Positions 1 to 10,017 of a stretch of 64,000 nucleotides of DNA are shown here, piece by piece. Position numbers and translations under genes: made by a program. The DNA comes from Paenibacillus sp. SC116 (lineage in GTDB: Bacteria; Bacillota; Bacilli; Paenibacillales; Paenibacillaceae): assembly GCF_024733555.1 (NCBI RefSeq), contig NZ_JANIOF010000001.1, positions 2,166,777 to 2,230,776 of the forward strand, in the 5' to 3' direction. Numbering within the stretch: the stretch's first letter is position 1; every line of letters begins with the position of its first letter. Under the pieces are notes generated by a model. It was not told the origin of the DNA, searched no databases, and was given only the letters and a program-made list of their open reading frames with translations.

Positions 1-816
1 AAACAACGTTTGGTTAGCAGCTCTCGTTAGACGAGGTGAATAACTATAAGAAATATTCTTGCCTTGACCAGCGAGTTCTTCCATCTTCGTCTGCATATGA
101 TTCATACGAACTCGGAGCGTTTGATATGTAACGCCATTTTTGTCTGTTCTTGCCTCTACAACTTCCTTAACCGTATCCTCTAAATTACCAGCACTTCCTT
201 TAGTAAGGGCGTACCGTTTATCTTTGAATGACACTTGCTGCAAACTCTGAGCCACGCTGACCATACCGATCAGCATGTCATCCTTCTGCTCATCGATCGT
301 TGATCGATAAATGAATGATCCTTGTTGATTTAAAAATAAATAGTATTCATTCCTAACCGATGGAGATGAGATACTTATAGTCGAGTCTGCCTTCTCAATA
401 ATCGTTCCATTTATACTAGCGCTTCCACCGTAAATATCGACCTGAATCGTACTTGAAGTGCCAACATATGCAACCTTTTTTATCGATAACCCTGTAAGGA
501 CGGCTTGGCCATGGGTGAGGCTTTCTTCTGCCTTCTGTACTTTACCTTCTAGTTGAGTAATCGTATTGGAGTGTTGGTCCAACCGTTGCTTGTTCGCGTC
601 TACTTGATTGGATATTCGCTGAAGATTGCCATCTTGCTGTAGATTATAATCTTCTATTGCTGAGATTCTATTTCCTACACTTGAGCTGCTTCCTCTCGCC
701 TGATCAAATTCATCCAAATAACGGTCAATCTCGCTATGCGTTCGTACACCCCGATTCGCCAGATCTTGGTGATCCTTCACCACACGAGAACCAATTCGCT
801 TGAATTGTATAGCCAC
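1..816 (-). CDS. Phage tail fibre-like structural protein, C-terminus beyond window
   Basis: This open frame enters from the left edge and begins at a GTG (814-816); about 272 residues are visible. I translated it from the sequence. GGCGG lies nine bases upstream of the GTG, and an in-frame stop lies just before it. The protein starts MAIQFKRIGSRVV. Residues about 15-60 are polar, about 65-95 have heptad-like spacing typical of a short coiled coil, and the rest is beta-rich with alternating hydrophobic residues. This layout suits a trimeric fibre or baseplate-attachment protein. It is the last visible gene of the tail operon, 34 bases after the preceding gene. I do not recognise a specific family; the role rests on context. 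The missing C-terminus would hold any receptor-binding tip. Confidence 0.5.
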   Translation of the reverse strand, partial: MAIQFKRIGSRVVKDHQDLANRGVRTHSEIDRYLDEFDQARGSSSSVGNRISAIEDYNLQQDGNLQRISNQVDANKQRLDQHSNTITQLEGKVQKAEESLTHGQAVLTGLSIKKVAYVGTSSTIQVDIYGGSASINGTIIEKADSTISISSPSVRNEYYLFLNQQGSFIYRSTIDEQKDDMLIGMVSVAQSLQQVSFKDKRYALTKGSAGNLEDTVKEVVEARTDKNGVTYQTLRVRMNHMQTKMEELAGQGKNISYSYSPRLTRAANQTLF

Positions 817-850
817 AATCAATCACCGCCTTCTGCTAAATACTTGTTTA

Positions 851-1993
851 TCACGGCGTATATACCGCCTGCATATCAAGCCCGAAGAACACTTCGCCTG
901 TAGCCAAGTTAGGGTCCATTTCGCGCTCCAATCTAATCCAATACTTATAAGTCCCGCCTGCCGCAAGCTTTCCTGACATGGAAACCGTCGTTCCATAAAT
1001 ACCAGGCACCCCATTATTGTCAGGTGCAATTTGAATAAGTCGTCTATATTGCCCCGTCTGCTTATAATCAGCAGTTTGAATTTTCAGGCCACTAAATGAT
1101 CCTGATAAAGGATTTTTTACAACAATTTGAGCTTCTCTATACGTTTGGGAACCTGTACTCATATAACCAAGGAAATTTTGCAAGTGTTCATCAAGCAAAT
1201 GCTCTTGCCCTTGTGTATCTGTCATGTACATATCCGGCAGTACTTGCAGCGTATAAACATCCCCCGCTTGAATCGTTCTAACCTTCTCTACAATTGGCTG
1301 CTGCGCTTGAGGAAGTACAATACTTACGGCCCCCTCTACTTCCATTCCATAAAGAGACAAGTCAAATGCCACGGACGCTTGTCCATAGGTGCAAACACGA
1401 ACTGCTAATGGTATCCCTGCCTTATCCAGCAGTTCTACTTTCGTCCCTTCTGTTAGTCCTGTCACGATTACGGAACGAGACAAATATACTCGCACTTCCT
1501 CTATTTCCATCCCCGGACCTTGCGCCCCATTTACATACAATCCGATTAGCGGTGCTGTATCATCAAAGCTTTCCGCCCCTACGACAGACCATTGCACCCC
1601 ATCTTGAGAATGGTAGGCATAATATGTGTTATAATCTCGTTCTATCCGAAGCCACGGATAAGAAAGGGAAGTAACGTTCCCTTCTTGAAACACTCGCAGC
1701 AATAGATGATTGTCCTGATGATCATGAACGATAATACCTGCATCATGATTAACATCCTGCGGAATAAACCCTTGTCTGACATCAAGGACAAACTGCTTTT
1801 CTGTCGTTAATTGCTTCAACCATAAATACAAATTTGAAGGAGTCCCATGTAAGAGATGAATGGTGCCTTTAACAGGATCGAGTGTATATCTGCTAGCTTG
1901 ATTAGGCTCTAACTCCCACGCAGGATCCAATGTATTCTTATCGAAATTATCGGAAAATAGATATCCTTTCTTCTTCAACGCAAGTATGCTCAC
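851..1993 (-). CDS. Tail protein with N-terminal concanavalin-like lectin fold
   Basis: The 380-residue protein starts at a GTG at 1993 behind AAAGGAGGGG. Residues about 15-175 read like a concanavalin/laminin-G sandwich of the DUF1349 or glycosidase C-terminal type: an opening DNFDKNTLDPAW, a middle AGIIVHDHQDNHLLLRV and a later WSVVG strand. Residues about 175-380 are beta-rich and unassigned. The gene lies between a 1,525-residue tail protein and a fibre-like protein with very short gaps, so it is almost certainly a distal tail component. A lectin-like domain there suggests carbohydrate recognition at the host surface. That function is inferred; no ligand can be read from the sequence. Confidence 0.55.
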   Translation of the reverse strand: MSILALKKKGYLFSDNFDKNTLDPAWELEPNQASRYTLDPVKGTIHLLHGTPSNLYLWLKQLTTEKQFVLDVRQGFIPQDVNHDAGIIVHDHQDNHLLLRVFQEGNVTSLSYPWLRIERDYNTYYAYHSQDGVQWSVVGAESFDDTAPLIGLYVNGAQGPGMEIEEVRVYLSRSVIVTGLTEGTKVELLDKAGIPLAVRVCTYGQASVAFDLSLYGMEVEGAVSIVLPQAQQPIVEKVRTIQAGDVYTLQVLPDMYMTDTQGQEHLLDEHLQNFLGYMSTGSQTYREAQIVVKNPLSGSFSGLKIQTADYKQTGQYRRLIQIAPDNNGVPGIYGTTVSMSGKLAAGGTYKYWIRLEREMDPNLATGEVFFGLDMQAVYTP

Positions 1994-2011
1994 TACTTCC
2001 CCTCCTTTAAT

Positions 2012-5000
2012 TTAAGTAAACAGCCAAATCTTTTTCCCTAACACACAAGCTTGTGGCTTGTCTTTAATCAGCTTGAGCAAACATTTAATTAAGGCTTCCA
2101 CGCACTGGTCGCCTGCTCCCGTCTCACAATAAGGAACGACCATGACATAGTCACAAATCCAGTTCGTTAGCTTGAACCAGTCGACATAAGCGGCATCATA
2201 CACATAGCGGGTCGAGTCGTGACGGCTCTTAAATTCCCATGTGAACACATGATTGCCTTTAGAAACCGGGTAGCTGACCGTATAATAACCACCCATTGTA
2301 TTAAAGGAGCTGGCAAGTATACCATCAATATAGAAGGAAAGCACAGAGTTAAATGGTCGCGGTTTAAACACCCAACGCTCATGCGCCCTAAATTCACGCA
2401 ATACAAACTGAGTTAAATACTCCCTGCCTGTCCAAGTGCTTATTTCTCCAGCCTGGCTAGTCGTAATGGAAACGCGGTAATTGCGGGAAGGAAGCACCTT
2501 CAGCTCATTCAAACTAAATGTCTGCCAATCGGCCGCACGAAGTGTGTTGTTGTAATAACTCTTCCCCTGATCATCCATTACAGTAACTTGCATTTGGCTC
2601 GTGTAACATCCGCCCATCCAAATAGGCTTATTGTTCGTAAGTTCAAAGCCCCAGACTTTGGCCTCCGATAGCTCTGGGAGTATACAATCAATTAATTGAT
2701 ATCCTCCGCCCCAGACCATCGCACCCTCACCTGGACAATAGGTCTCAAAGCGATAAATAATGTCGTACCACTTATCATTTAAGGTATCGTTCGTTATCTT
2801 AAAGTCTAATTTTTCACCTTTGGATGAAGTAACAGGAATGTACTTATGTTCCTGCGATTCATCGCGAAGTGTGACATGCAAGGTAGACCCTCCACATAAC
2901 GGAGATGATTTTTCATAGACTTTAATGACATCAAGCCAGCACCAAGAATCATCAGGTGGCATTTCGGTTTCTTTACCTGGATAACCAGGCAGAGATGGTA
3001 TCGTCGGAGATCCTTTTTCATAATAGTGTCCATTGGTATTGCGACAATAATCGGACCAGGATTCCTCCAAACTACCGCCTGGAGCTAAAATTCCTCCGCC
3101 TGATAAATTTGCACCTACTGCGTTATTCCCCTTGACTAAAATATATTGAATGTTATACCGCTTACCTTTTTCAAAGTTGTATCTAAATCGAATATCGTTT
3201 GTGACTCCGTTATCGTATGCTTCGTACGAATCATCCCATACCAATTTATTGGTGCTAAGGTCGAACACTTTAATTACTGCTTTGACCTTCTCTGAAGCTG
3301 GGGTTATTAGGCGATCACCGTTTTTACCGTGCTTGTCTGCAACCTGCAGACGAAGGTCGTTTATACTAGCGTGATAAAGAATAGCACCATTCCCATCTGA
3401 GTCCGAGAAAATATCTGTTAGGCCAAAGCTTAAATAATAGGTGCCCGCTGTCCCATTATGAGAAGCCGTTATAGTCTCACTATTGACCCAATCCGCAGAT
3501 GTGAACTTATCAAAATCTTTATAGTAGGCACGATTTCTCCCAACATTCTCTTTTGTGTCATACAGCTTCACGCCACCTTTAGGATCGGACCTATTTTTAT
3601 GCAAATAAACTCGAAATCGTCCTCTTTCTTTAGTTTCATCTTGAAGAAATGCTAGTAGTTTAAAACTCAATTCTATTTTTCCATCTGTGTGAAATTCATA
3701 GACTACTTTTTCCGTATGATCCGATGTAAAATCGGATTTTTCATCACCCGGAACAATTCCTTTAATTTCCAAACTAGCTCTATACGGATATTTTGTATAT
3801 ACATTCTTTCCTTCCGCACTCGCATAACTGATAGTCGTATCATATTCGAGCAATCCAGAATGACTATAACGGTTAGGAGGGTACAAATAAATCGTCTCGG
3901 CAAAAGATGCATCTGCATAGGAAGGCACATCTACATAGCGATGAATAACTCCGCCGTTCGTATACGTAGCCGCTCCAGTACGGTCTTTATAAGTAAGTGG
4001 CATCGAATATTGACCGAGCTTTCCCTCAACTTTAACATTGCGCCCCGTCTTCAAGGTATAACTGCCGCTCGAACCATCCATTTGATGATGCTCATATCCC
4101 GCAGGATAGCATTGTTCACCCGCAGGATCGGGCAACGTGTTGTCGATAGGTCCAGGTTCTTTATGAATCGAATCGCCAAGATCTTTGTACTCCCATTTAA
4201 AATTATGAACACCGGTTGGAAGTGGAATGGCGATCCTATTTCCTTTATAATCATTATCTTGATTGCCCCTCCACACCGACACTCCATCAACCCAAAACTC
4301 TAAATGTTCCTTATCTCCAAATCGACCGCCGTACTCGAAACAAACATAACCTGGATTCCGTAATCCAATTCCATTTAATGTGACCGTATTGGTAGAGTTG
4401 TCTTTGCCTTCTACCTTCATAATGCCATCGCCAGTAGCATTTGGCGTTTGACGACCCACTATATCTTCCCATTCCCAGTTGCCAGAGAAGGATAAACGAT
4501 TTGTTATTTTCCCTTTTTCATTAAAGTTTTCTTCAAATATTAACTTGTCACTGGATTCATCTAATGGAGCGGGCAATATCTTGGCGAACTCACCGAATTG
4601 AATGGAGGCTCCGGGCTTTAATAAAATCGAGGTCGTCAACTCACTACCATTAGACATCGTACTAGCACCTGACTTATCGACAAGCCAACTGTCCCTATCA
4701 ATAGATACTGAACTGCCATAAGGACCTTCATTGCTGCCACTTGTACCGCCGCCTACTCCATAGTAAAAGACTCGATTGTATTCAGGTGCATAAATTGGGA
4801 GCTCTGTAAATGAATCATCAATACGAAAGACGATTGCATGCGATCCTTTGGTTATAGGAATTTCAATTTGATCACCTTGATAAACCTCAGCGGACTGGAA
4901 TACAATCGCCTCATCTATCAAAACAACAAAACGTTCCGAAGGTCTTAATGTATGCTGAAAGCTAAATGTAAACCAGCCATCATCTGGGAGTGAAATATAG

Positions 5001-6589
5001 GCTCTCAAGTCATTATTGCCCTGCTTCGGATCAAGCATCGTAAAAGTTGTATCCATCCCTGTACCACTTCGATGCCAGCTCGCCGATCCTGAAGAACTCC
5101 AATTCAGGCTTCCCATCGTTGCTGCAATGTACGGCTCATAATGGTCAATCTCTCGTTCTGGGCATATCATCTCGATTGTTCCACTTAGATCAACTGTACA
5201 ATCATCACCAACATAAATGTCATACACGATGCTTGCTCCATGAGCAGTTGTTACTGAATCGCCGATAAGTTCCCATTCCGGACTATGCAGAGCTTGCGTA
5301 CTGCTTCCATGCAGCCCTCGTCCTCCGTCCATCGGAATAATAGACTGCTCATCATAGAACAACGTATAATCGTCTGTATTGATAGGTTCTGCTTGTCCAA
5401 GTCGATAGGAAAAAGAAACCTCACCGTCGCACTCATTATCGAATTCCATATGAATGACCTTCGGATTATGAGTAACATGGTCATTGAACTCAGCAGACAT
5501 GTAGCTTTTGGTGCTGTTCATCCCCCATGCGTCCATGAGATCGACCTCTCCAGCAGTATCCAGATCATGTGGTGCGGGCGGATCGAGACTAAACAATCTT
5601 TCTGCACACTCTATCGATTTCACATAAACAGCATTTCGCTCAAATTGATTTTCGGTTTGCTTTCGTACGAGCCAGTCAAACTTATACGTTTGACCTGGTG
5701 CTACAAAAAACTGTGCAGTTTGCCACCCCGTACTCTGATTCCACTCTCCACCTACTTGTTGACCATTGATAAAAAATAGCAACCCATTCCCACTAGCAAC
5801 ATTGGCTAAGTATTGAAAACGAATGACACCTTTTTGCTTGAATCTCCAGTTAAATGTAATTTTCGAGGAATTCCCTACCCGCAAATCATTCAAGGCTAAC
5901 TTGAAAATATTTTCCGTGCCAGCCTGTTCATTTTTTTGAATGGAATGCACCAATTTCCATTCCTGCTCTTCAGAAGAAGATACGTATCTAAAATGTCCAG
6001 GAAAAGCGGTCATCTTCGGAAAATCAGCTAAATCGAATAGTTTGATTTCTGTCCATTTCCCATCAAAATGATTGAAAAAGTCACCGGAAAAAGGATGTTT
6101 ATAAGGAGCTGGACAATGAGGAAGCTCTATCCCGGCATGCGATCCTGCTTGATCCTGTGCCTTTTCCATAATTTTAGCGATGCAATCTTTCATCATTTGC
6201 AGCACTTGATGGTAATCATTGCGCTGAGGATCACTCTGCTGCTTCACCCACCACTCGATTCGCCTGTACATGTTCCACAGTGCCTCACGGCAACGAACCT
6301 TCGCGTACCACGATTTATCACGCATATATTGTTCAATCATTTGATCGACTACGTTGTCCAACGCTTCAATTTTAATAGGCTCATAGCGAGCAATTTCCCC
6401 ATACCCTTCATCTCCAAGCAGCGGATTCTGGTATCCATTGATTCGGTCCAAGACTCTTGGTGCATTGGGCGAACCTGCATTTCTCGGATGATGAGGATGT
6501 GTTGCTGGATCACTTACGACATGAGCCTGCATTTGACTAAACGTGACACCTTTTTGCTTGTCACTAAATACTCCAAATGTATGCGGCAT
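2012..6589 (-). CDS. Very large modular tail protein (1,525 aa) with repeated beta-sandwich modules
   Basis: ATG at 6589 follows GAGGTGATAG. Residues about 1-150 are mixed and helical (a Trp/Arg-rich helix near 100-125), resembling an attachment domain. From about residue 165 to the end the protein is beta-rich. At least four stretches repeat one pattern: a strand ending in FWVDG, FINGQ or FYIDG, a Gly/Trp turn, then a strand like GxHxFxWExK and sometimes a following AVYVxSI. The clearest copies are near residues 240-330, 560-620, 770-840 and 1440-1510. This suggests tandem carbohydrate-binding-like sandwiches in a long fibre or side-tail protein. There is no signal peptide. I cannot name a family with certainty; the assignment to the tail rests on operon position and size. 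Confidence 0.55.
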   Translation of the reverse strand: MPHTFGVFSDKQKGVTFSQMQAHVVSDPATHPHHPRNAGSPNAPRVLDRINGYQNPLLGDEGYGEIARYEPIKIEALDNVVDQMIEQYMRDKSWYAKVRCREALWNMYRRIEWWVKQQSDPQRNDYHQVLQMMKDCIAKIMEKAQDQAGSHAGIELPHCPAPYKHPFSGDFFNHFDGKWTEIKLFDLADFPKMTAFPGHFRYVSSSEEQEWKLVHSIQKNEQAGTENIFKLALNDLRVGNSSKITFNWRFKQKGVIRFQYLANVASGNGLLFFINGQQVGGEWNQSTGWQTAQFFVAPGQTYKFDWLVRKQTENQFERNAVYVKSIECAERLFSLDPPAPHDLDTAGEVDLMDAWGMNSTKSYMSAEFNDHVTHNPKVIHMEFDNECDGEVSFSYRLGQAEPINTDDYTLFYDEQSIIPMDGGRGLHGSSTQALHSPEWELIGDSVTTAHGASIVYDIYVGDDCTVDLSGTIEMICPEREIDHYEPYIAATMGSLNWSSSGSASWHRSGTGMDTTFTMLDPKQGNNDLRAYISLPDDGWFTFSFQHTLRPSERFVVLIDEAIVFQSAEVYQGDQIEIPITKGSHAIVFRIDDSFTELPIYAPEYNRVFYYGVGGGTSGSNEGPYGSSVSIDRDSWLVDKSGASTMSNGSELTTSILLKPGASIQFGEFAKILPAPLDESSDKLIFEENFNEKGKITNRLSFSGNWEWEDIVGRQTPNATGDGIMKVEGKDNSTNTVTLNGIGLRNPGYVCFEYGGRFGDKEHLEFWVDGVSVWRGNQDNDYKGNRIAIPLPTGVHNFKWEYKDLGDSIHKEPGPIDNTLPDPAGEQCYPAGYEHHQMDGSSGSYTLKTGRNVKVEGKLGQYSMPLTYKDRTGAATYTNGGVIHRYVDVPSYADASFAETIYLYPPNRYSHSGLLEYDTTISYASAEGKNVYTKYPYRASLEIKGIVPGDEKSDFTSDHTEKVVYEFHTDGKIELSFKLLAFLQDETKERGRFRVYLHKNRSDPKGGVKLYDTKENVGRNRAYYKDFDKFTSADWVNSETITASHNGTAGTYYLSFGLTDIFSDSDGNGAILYHASINDLRLQVADKHGKNGDRLITPASEKVKAVIKVFDLSTNKLVWDDSYEAYDNGVTNDIRFRYNFEKGKRYNIQYILVKGNNAVGANLSGGGILAPGGSLEESWSDYCRNTNGHYYEKGSPTIPSLPGYPGKETEMPPDDSWCWLDVIKVYEKSSPLCGGSTLHVTLRDESQEHKYIPVTSSKGEKLDFKITNDTLNDKWYDIIYRFETYCPGEGAMVWGGGYQLIDCILPELSEAKVWGFELTNNKPIWMGGCYTSQMQVTVMDDQGKSYYNNTLRAADWQTFSLNELKVLPSRNYRVSITTSQAGEISTWTGREYLTQFVLREFRAHERWVFKPRPFNSVLSFYIDGILASSFNTMGGYYTVSYPVSKGNHVFTWEFKSRHDSTRYVYDAAYVDWFKLTNWICDYVMVVPYCETGAGDQCVEALIKCLLKLIKDKPQACVLGKKIWLFT

Positions 6590-6626
6590 TCTATCACCTC
6601 TATCTTTCCTATACCTTGGTCAAGCC

Positions 6627-9600
6627 CTATAAGTTCATGTCATATTGAATCCGACCGCTAACTTTAATTCTCAATTTTCCAGAAATATAGTACAGCTCTA
6701 TTCGATAACGCTTGCCTACCTGGTATGGGAATGGATTCATCGCTGTCCCAATTGGCTGCCTCACTCCATTTATAACTTTGTACAATTGCATAGGAAGCAT
6801 ATTTGTTGCTGATACAGCAGCTTCACTTTGAATGGAGAAAGCATAGTGATTGTTTTCATTCTCATATTTAAATAAAATGCCAACCGCATCCCCATCAGGC
6901 TCGCTTACTTGGAAATCAGTCTGGAAAACGTAATCTTCGGCTTGAATATCGCTTTTGACGATTCCACTCAAGTCACTGCCATCTTCACTTGTCCATTTGT
7001 TGAAATCACCATTGCTGCTCCAATTGTTGGTGCCCAATGCAGACCATTTCCCTTGACCTAACTGCTCAGCATTAAATTCCTCTGCCCAAGGATAATAAGC
7101 GTTATAAGGATCATGCGGATCATAATCTTCTGGTACTGCATAACCGCCACTCCATTCTTCATGGTTCATGGTGTGATCAACGATATCCGTCGTGTAGTCA
7201 TACATGAGTCCTTGGGCAAGTTCATCTACTTGGTCGAAAAGGCTTTGTTTTATTTGCTTTGTAGAAGCGATCCCTCTTTCCAGATGACCATCGCGCATTT
7301 GCTCTTGTGCCAATACATACTGCTCAACGATGGACTGAGCTGCTTCTTTTTCCATTTGTAGATGTTCAACGAATAAATCAGCCCAATCTTCGGTTGGTCT
7401 TGCCCCTTCACCTAATGAATCGACGAATACGGTATCTCTAGCTTTAAGTACAGATACGATATGTTCCAACAAATCGGATGCCCGCTCGGGCTCCGTACCG
7501 AACATCACATTCTCTATAATCGCTTCATCAAGCACTAGCTTGGCGAACTTATCAACTTCTAGCTCCGAAAGATGCCCATCATGCATCCCACGCACACTCC
7601 AGACGTACATCTCATCAAGCGCCGCAATTCGGTCCTTTGGATGGACAGCAACAATATAGCGAGTACATAATTCGGACATTCGATCTTGAAGGGCATCTGC
7701 CGTTATAGAGTCTTCCAAATGAGAATCATGAGCTTCCTTATCTGCTAGCAACTCATCTGTTTCAAGCTCAGATGGATATGAGGCTTTTTGCGCCAGCAAT
7801 TCTGTCGATAACGTAGATGGATGTACTTCCTTCTCAGACAGTATGGCTTCATCAATATTTGCACTAGACCATTTCTTAGAACCTTCTTCCCCAACGTGAA
7901 TAATTGATTTATTAGGTTCTAAATATCCAAACGGATTTTCCACTTCGATAACGGATGGCCTGAATAGAGAATCAGCCATCAACTCTTGATCGATAGTGGA
8001 CGCTCTACTATCTGCTTTGGCTAGAGAGCTGAATTCTTCATATACAGCGTGAGAGGGATCGTTCGTTCCCATGAAGCTGAAAGTAAGGATTCCGCCATGC
8101 GTCGAATCTTTAAAGCCATCAAGTAATTCTCTCGAAATAAGCCCCTCAATCCGTTCCTTTACACCTGTGAAAAATTCACTAGTTAGCCAACCTTCATGTG
8201 CATATGACTTTGCTGCTAAAGTTAAGAAGGCTTCTAGCCATCCGTGCTGAACAGACTCACGTTCTCCGACAAAAATATCGTCCATGATGTGACCGTAGTA
8301 GCCAATCTGCGCTAAAATATCCTCCAAAAATGTTGCATCCAACTTTGTATATCTTTCGCCCAGCACTGGATTATCCAACCAGATCCCTCTTAACAAACGT
8401 TCAATGAGGGTAGCAGCTGCAGGATCATTTTCCAGATAAGCTTCACGATTTATCCATGATTCTCCGAGGATACTATCCTCAAATGCGAAAGATGAATGCC
8501 CTTCCAACGCTGAGCTAAGCCACATATTTTCTACAAATTCGGCAGGGTACTCTACCTTCGGTGACTTGTCCGTCACTTTGTCCCATTGATGGCCTCGAAC
8601 ATCATGTAGAAGATGTGTCGGATTATCGGTTTCACGGGAGGAAAGAATCGATTCTCCGATTGTGTCCATTTGCTTGGCTGTTCTTGTAGCCCTATCACTC
8701 GCTGCGGAAGGGATATACAATCCATAGTTGCTTTGCTTCCAACCTCCTAGTGTAGATGGAGTCCATACACCCGCAGCCTTTTCAAATGGCCTGCTCCCAG
8801 AATGCATCGCTATTTGGTTTGTGAGATTGTGAGTATTATCTCTATCGGATCCATATATTAGTAACTCCTGATGCATAGCATGTGTGTGAACACGTACACT
8901 CTCCATCCTTGTAACAGGAACATATAACAACGAATGGCGCCTTATCGTACGATCTGCTTTCGAGCCATGCCTAAACACATCTGTTTCCGACTTTATCTCT
9001 CGTGAAGCCAGTTTATGTGAGTTCCATACCAAGGCATCATACTGGCGGGCAAGCAACCTTCCCCAATCCATTCGATCATAAATCCGCGTACGACGATTAG
9101 ACTTATGAATGGCCTGCATATGAGGCTTGCCGATACGTGTAATTCGAGGATTACGATGCTGTGCTTGCAAATCGTCTTGCCACAAACGCAGCAATCTAAC
9201 GTGCTGCAAAGCTGAGGTCGACAAGGAACGATCGATAATGGCTGATTGTTCCAGCCATCTCACAGCATGGCTTTGCTGCAACATTTTCTGTGAAATGTGT
9301 GTATACTTACGATTTGCTCTCACAATATGATTCACTGTCCACATATCATGTAAGATGTCACGCAGCGCAAAATCATAGCTGTTTTTAATCTTTAACCTAT
9401 GATTAATATCTCTCAGAGCTTGGATTTCTTCCTGGAAAATGAATAATCCACTCTGAGAATCGCGCTCCGCAAGTAGTTGATCACGTACATACTTCATCCG
9501 GTGTTCGATCCGTCTTGTTGCTTGTTTCGAAGAACTATGAATACCTAACTTGCGTTGACTGGCTCGCTTCGCATTAGTTCGCTTCTTCATAATGTGCAAT

Positions 9601-9950
9601 AATTTATCTCTAGTAATTGGTCTGAATCCATAGATCTCACTGTCATGAATATAGCCCGATAACTCCGTATTTTCTCTATCCCCAAAAACAATGAAGCTTT
9701 CCGCATCACCTAAAGCTTCCTGTTCACGAATCCCTTTATAAATAAGGTCATATAGAGCTGCTTGACGCTCACTCTTCTTACTCAATATATAATCCAACAT
9801 CATATAACTGCTGTATTGCCCATAAGGTAAATAGGAGAACTTATACGCTCGTTCACTATCAGCGGTCAGCGACGCTTTAAACGCAAATTTTGTATTGCCC
9901 GCATACCAATCACTCATGTGAAAAGGAAACTGGGCAGTTGCTTGGAACAT
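6627..9950 (-). CDS. Large tail structural protein (about 1,107 aa) with C-terminal lectin-like domain
   Basis: The frame opens at a GTG at 9962, but that codon overlaps the SD AGGAGG; the ATG at 9950 (MFQATAQFPF) is the likelier start. Residues about 130-300 are rich in Arg, His and Lys, with many RR and KR pairs. Residues about 480-900 are acidic and helical, with many LxxE and LLxDE segments, including three consecutive 16-residue repeats near 690-740 whose units begin AILSEK, LLAQKA and LLADKE. The last 130 residues form a concanavalin-like sandwich (GKWSALGTNNWSSNGDF, then VGILFKYENENNHYAF). No enzyme motif is visible. It is transcribed between the virion paralogue pair and the 1,525-residue protein. 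A long distal tail or fibre-shaft protein is likely; the exact role is unknown. Confidence 0.5.
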   Translation of the reverse strand: MFQATAQFPFHMSDWYAGNTKFAFKASLTADSERAYKFSYLPYGQYSSYMMLDYILSKKSERQAALYDLIYKGIREQEALGDAESFIVFGDRENTELSGYIHDSEIYGFRPITRDKLLHIMKKRTNAKRASQRKLGIHSSSKQATRRIEHRMKYVRDQLLAERDSQSGLFIFQEEIQALRDINHRLKIKNSYDFALRDILHDMWTVNHIVRANRKYTHISQKMLQQSHAVRWLEQSAIIDRSLSTSALQHVRLLRLWQDDLQAQHRNPRITRIGKPHMQAIHKSNRRTRIYDRMDWGRLLARQYDALVWNSHKLASREIKSETDVFRHGSKADRTIRRHSLLYVPVTRMESVRVHTHAMHQELLIYGSDRDNTHNLTNQIAMHSGSRPFEKAAGVWTPSTLGGWKQSNYGLYIPSAASDRATRTAKQMDTIGESILSSRETDNPTHLLHDVRGHQWDKVTDKSPKVEYPAEFVENMWLSSALEGHSSFAFEDSILGESWINREAYLENDPAAATLIERLLRGIWLDNPVLGERYTKLDATFLEDILAQIGYYGHIMDDIFVGERESVQHGWLEAFLTLAAKSYAHEGWLTSEFFTGVKERIEGLISRELLDGFKDSTHGGILTFSFMGTNDPSHAVYEEFSSLAKADSRASTIDQELMADSLFRPSVIEVENPFGYLEPNKSIIHVGEEGSKKWSSANIDEAILSEKEVHPSTLSTELLAQKASYPSELETDELLADKEAHDSHLEDSITADALQDRMSELCTRYIVAVHPKDRIAALDEMYVWSVRGMHDGHLSELEVDKFAKLVLDEAIIENVMFGTEPERASDLLEHIVSVLKARDTVFVDSLGEGARPTEDWADLFVEHLQMEKEAAQSIVEQYVLAQEQMRDGHLERGIASTKQIKQSLFDQVDELAQGLMYDYTTDIVDHTMNHEEWSGGYAVPEDYDPHDPYNAYYPWAEEFNAEQLGQGKWSALGTNNWSSNGDFNKWTSEDGSDLSGIVKSDIQAEDYVFQTDFQVSEPDGDAVGILFKYENENNHYAFSIQSEAAVSATNMLPMQLYKVINGVRQPIGTAMNPFPYQVGKRYRIELYYISGKLRIKVSGRIQYDMNL

Positions 9951-9974
9951 ATGAATACTCACCTCCTAATACAA

Positions 9975-9997
9975 AGAGGATTCCTGTGGAATCCTCT
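9975..9997 (-). terminator. Intra-operon hairpin, terminator or attenuator
   Basis: A perfect 10-bp stem (AGAGGATTCC / GGAATCCTCT) with a 3-base loop lies between the end of the 363-residue virion protein gene and the start of the 1,107-residue protein gene. On the minus strand it is followed by TTTGTATT, a weak T-tract. It may reduce read-through into the large distal genes or protect the 3' end of the upstream mRNA. Confidence 0.6.
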
Positions 9998-10017
9998 CAT
10001 TTATTAGTATATGCGGA

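Noticed and set aside
3689..4303. A 204-residue plus-strand open frame opposite the 1,525-residue tail protein
   Set aside because: No SD, and no domain-like composition; it mirrors the coding frame on the other strand, which has a start, SD and operon context.
9975..9997. Attachment site or insertion sequence end
   Set aside because: The perfect inverted repeat is a short hairpin with a T-rich flank and no transposase or duplicated flank nearby.
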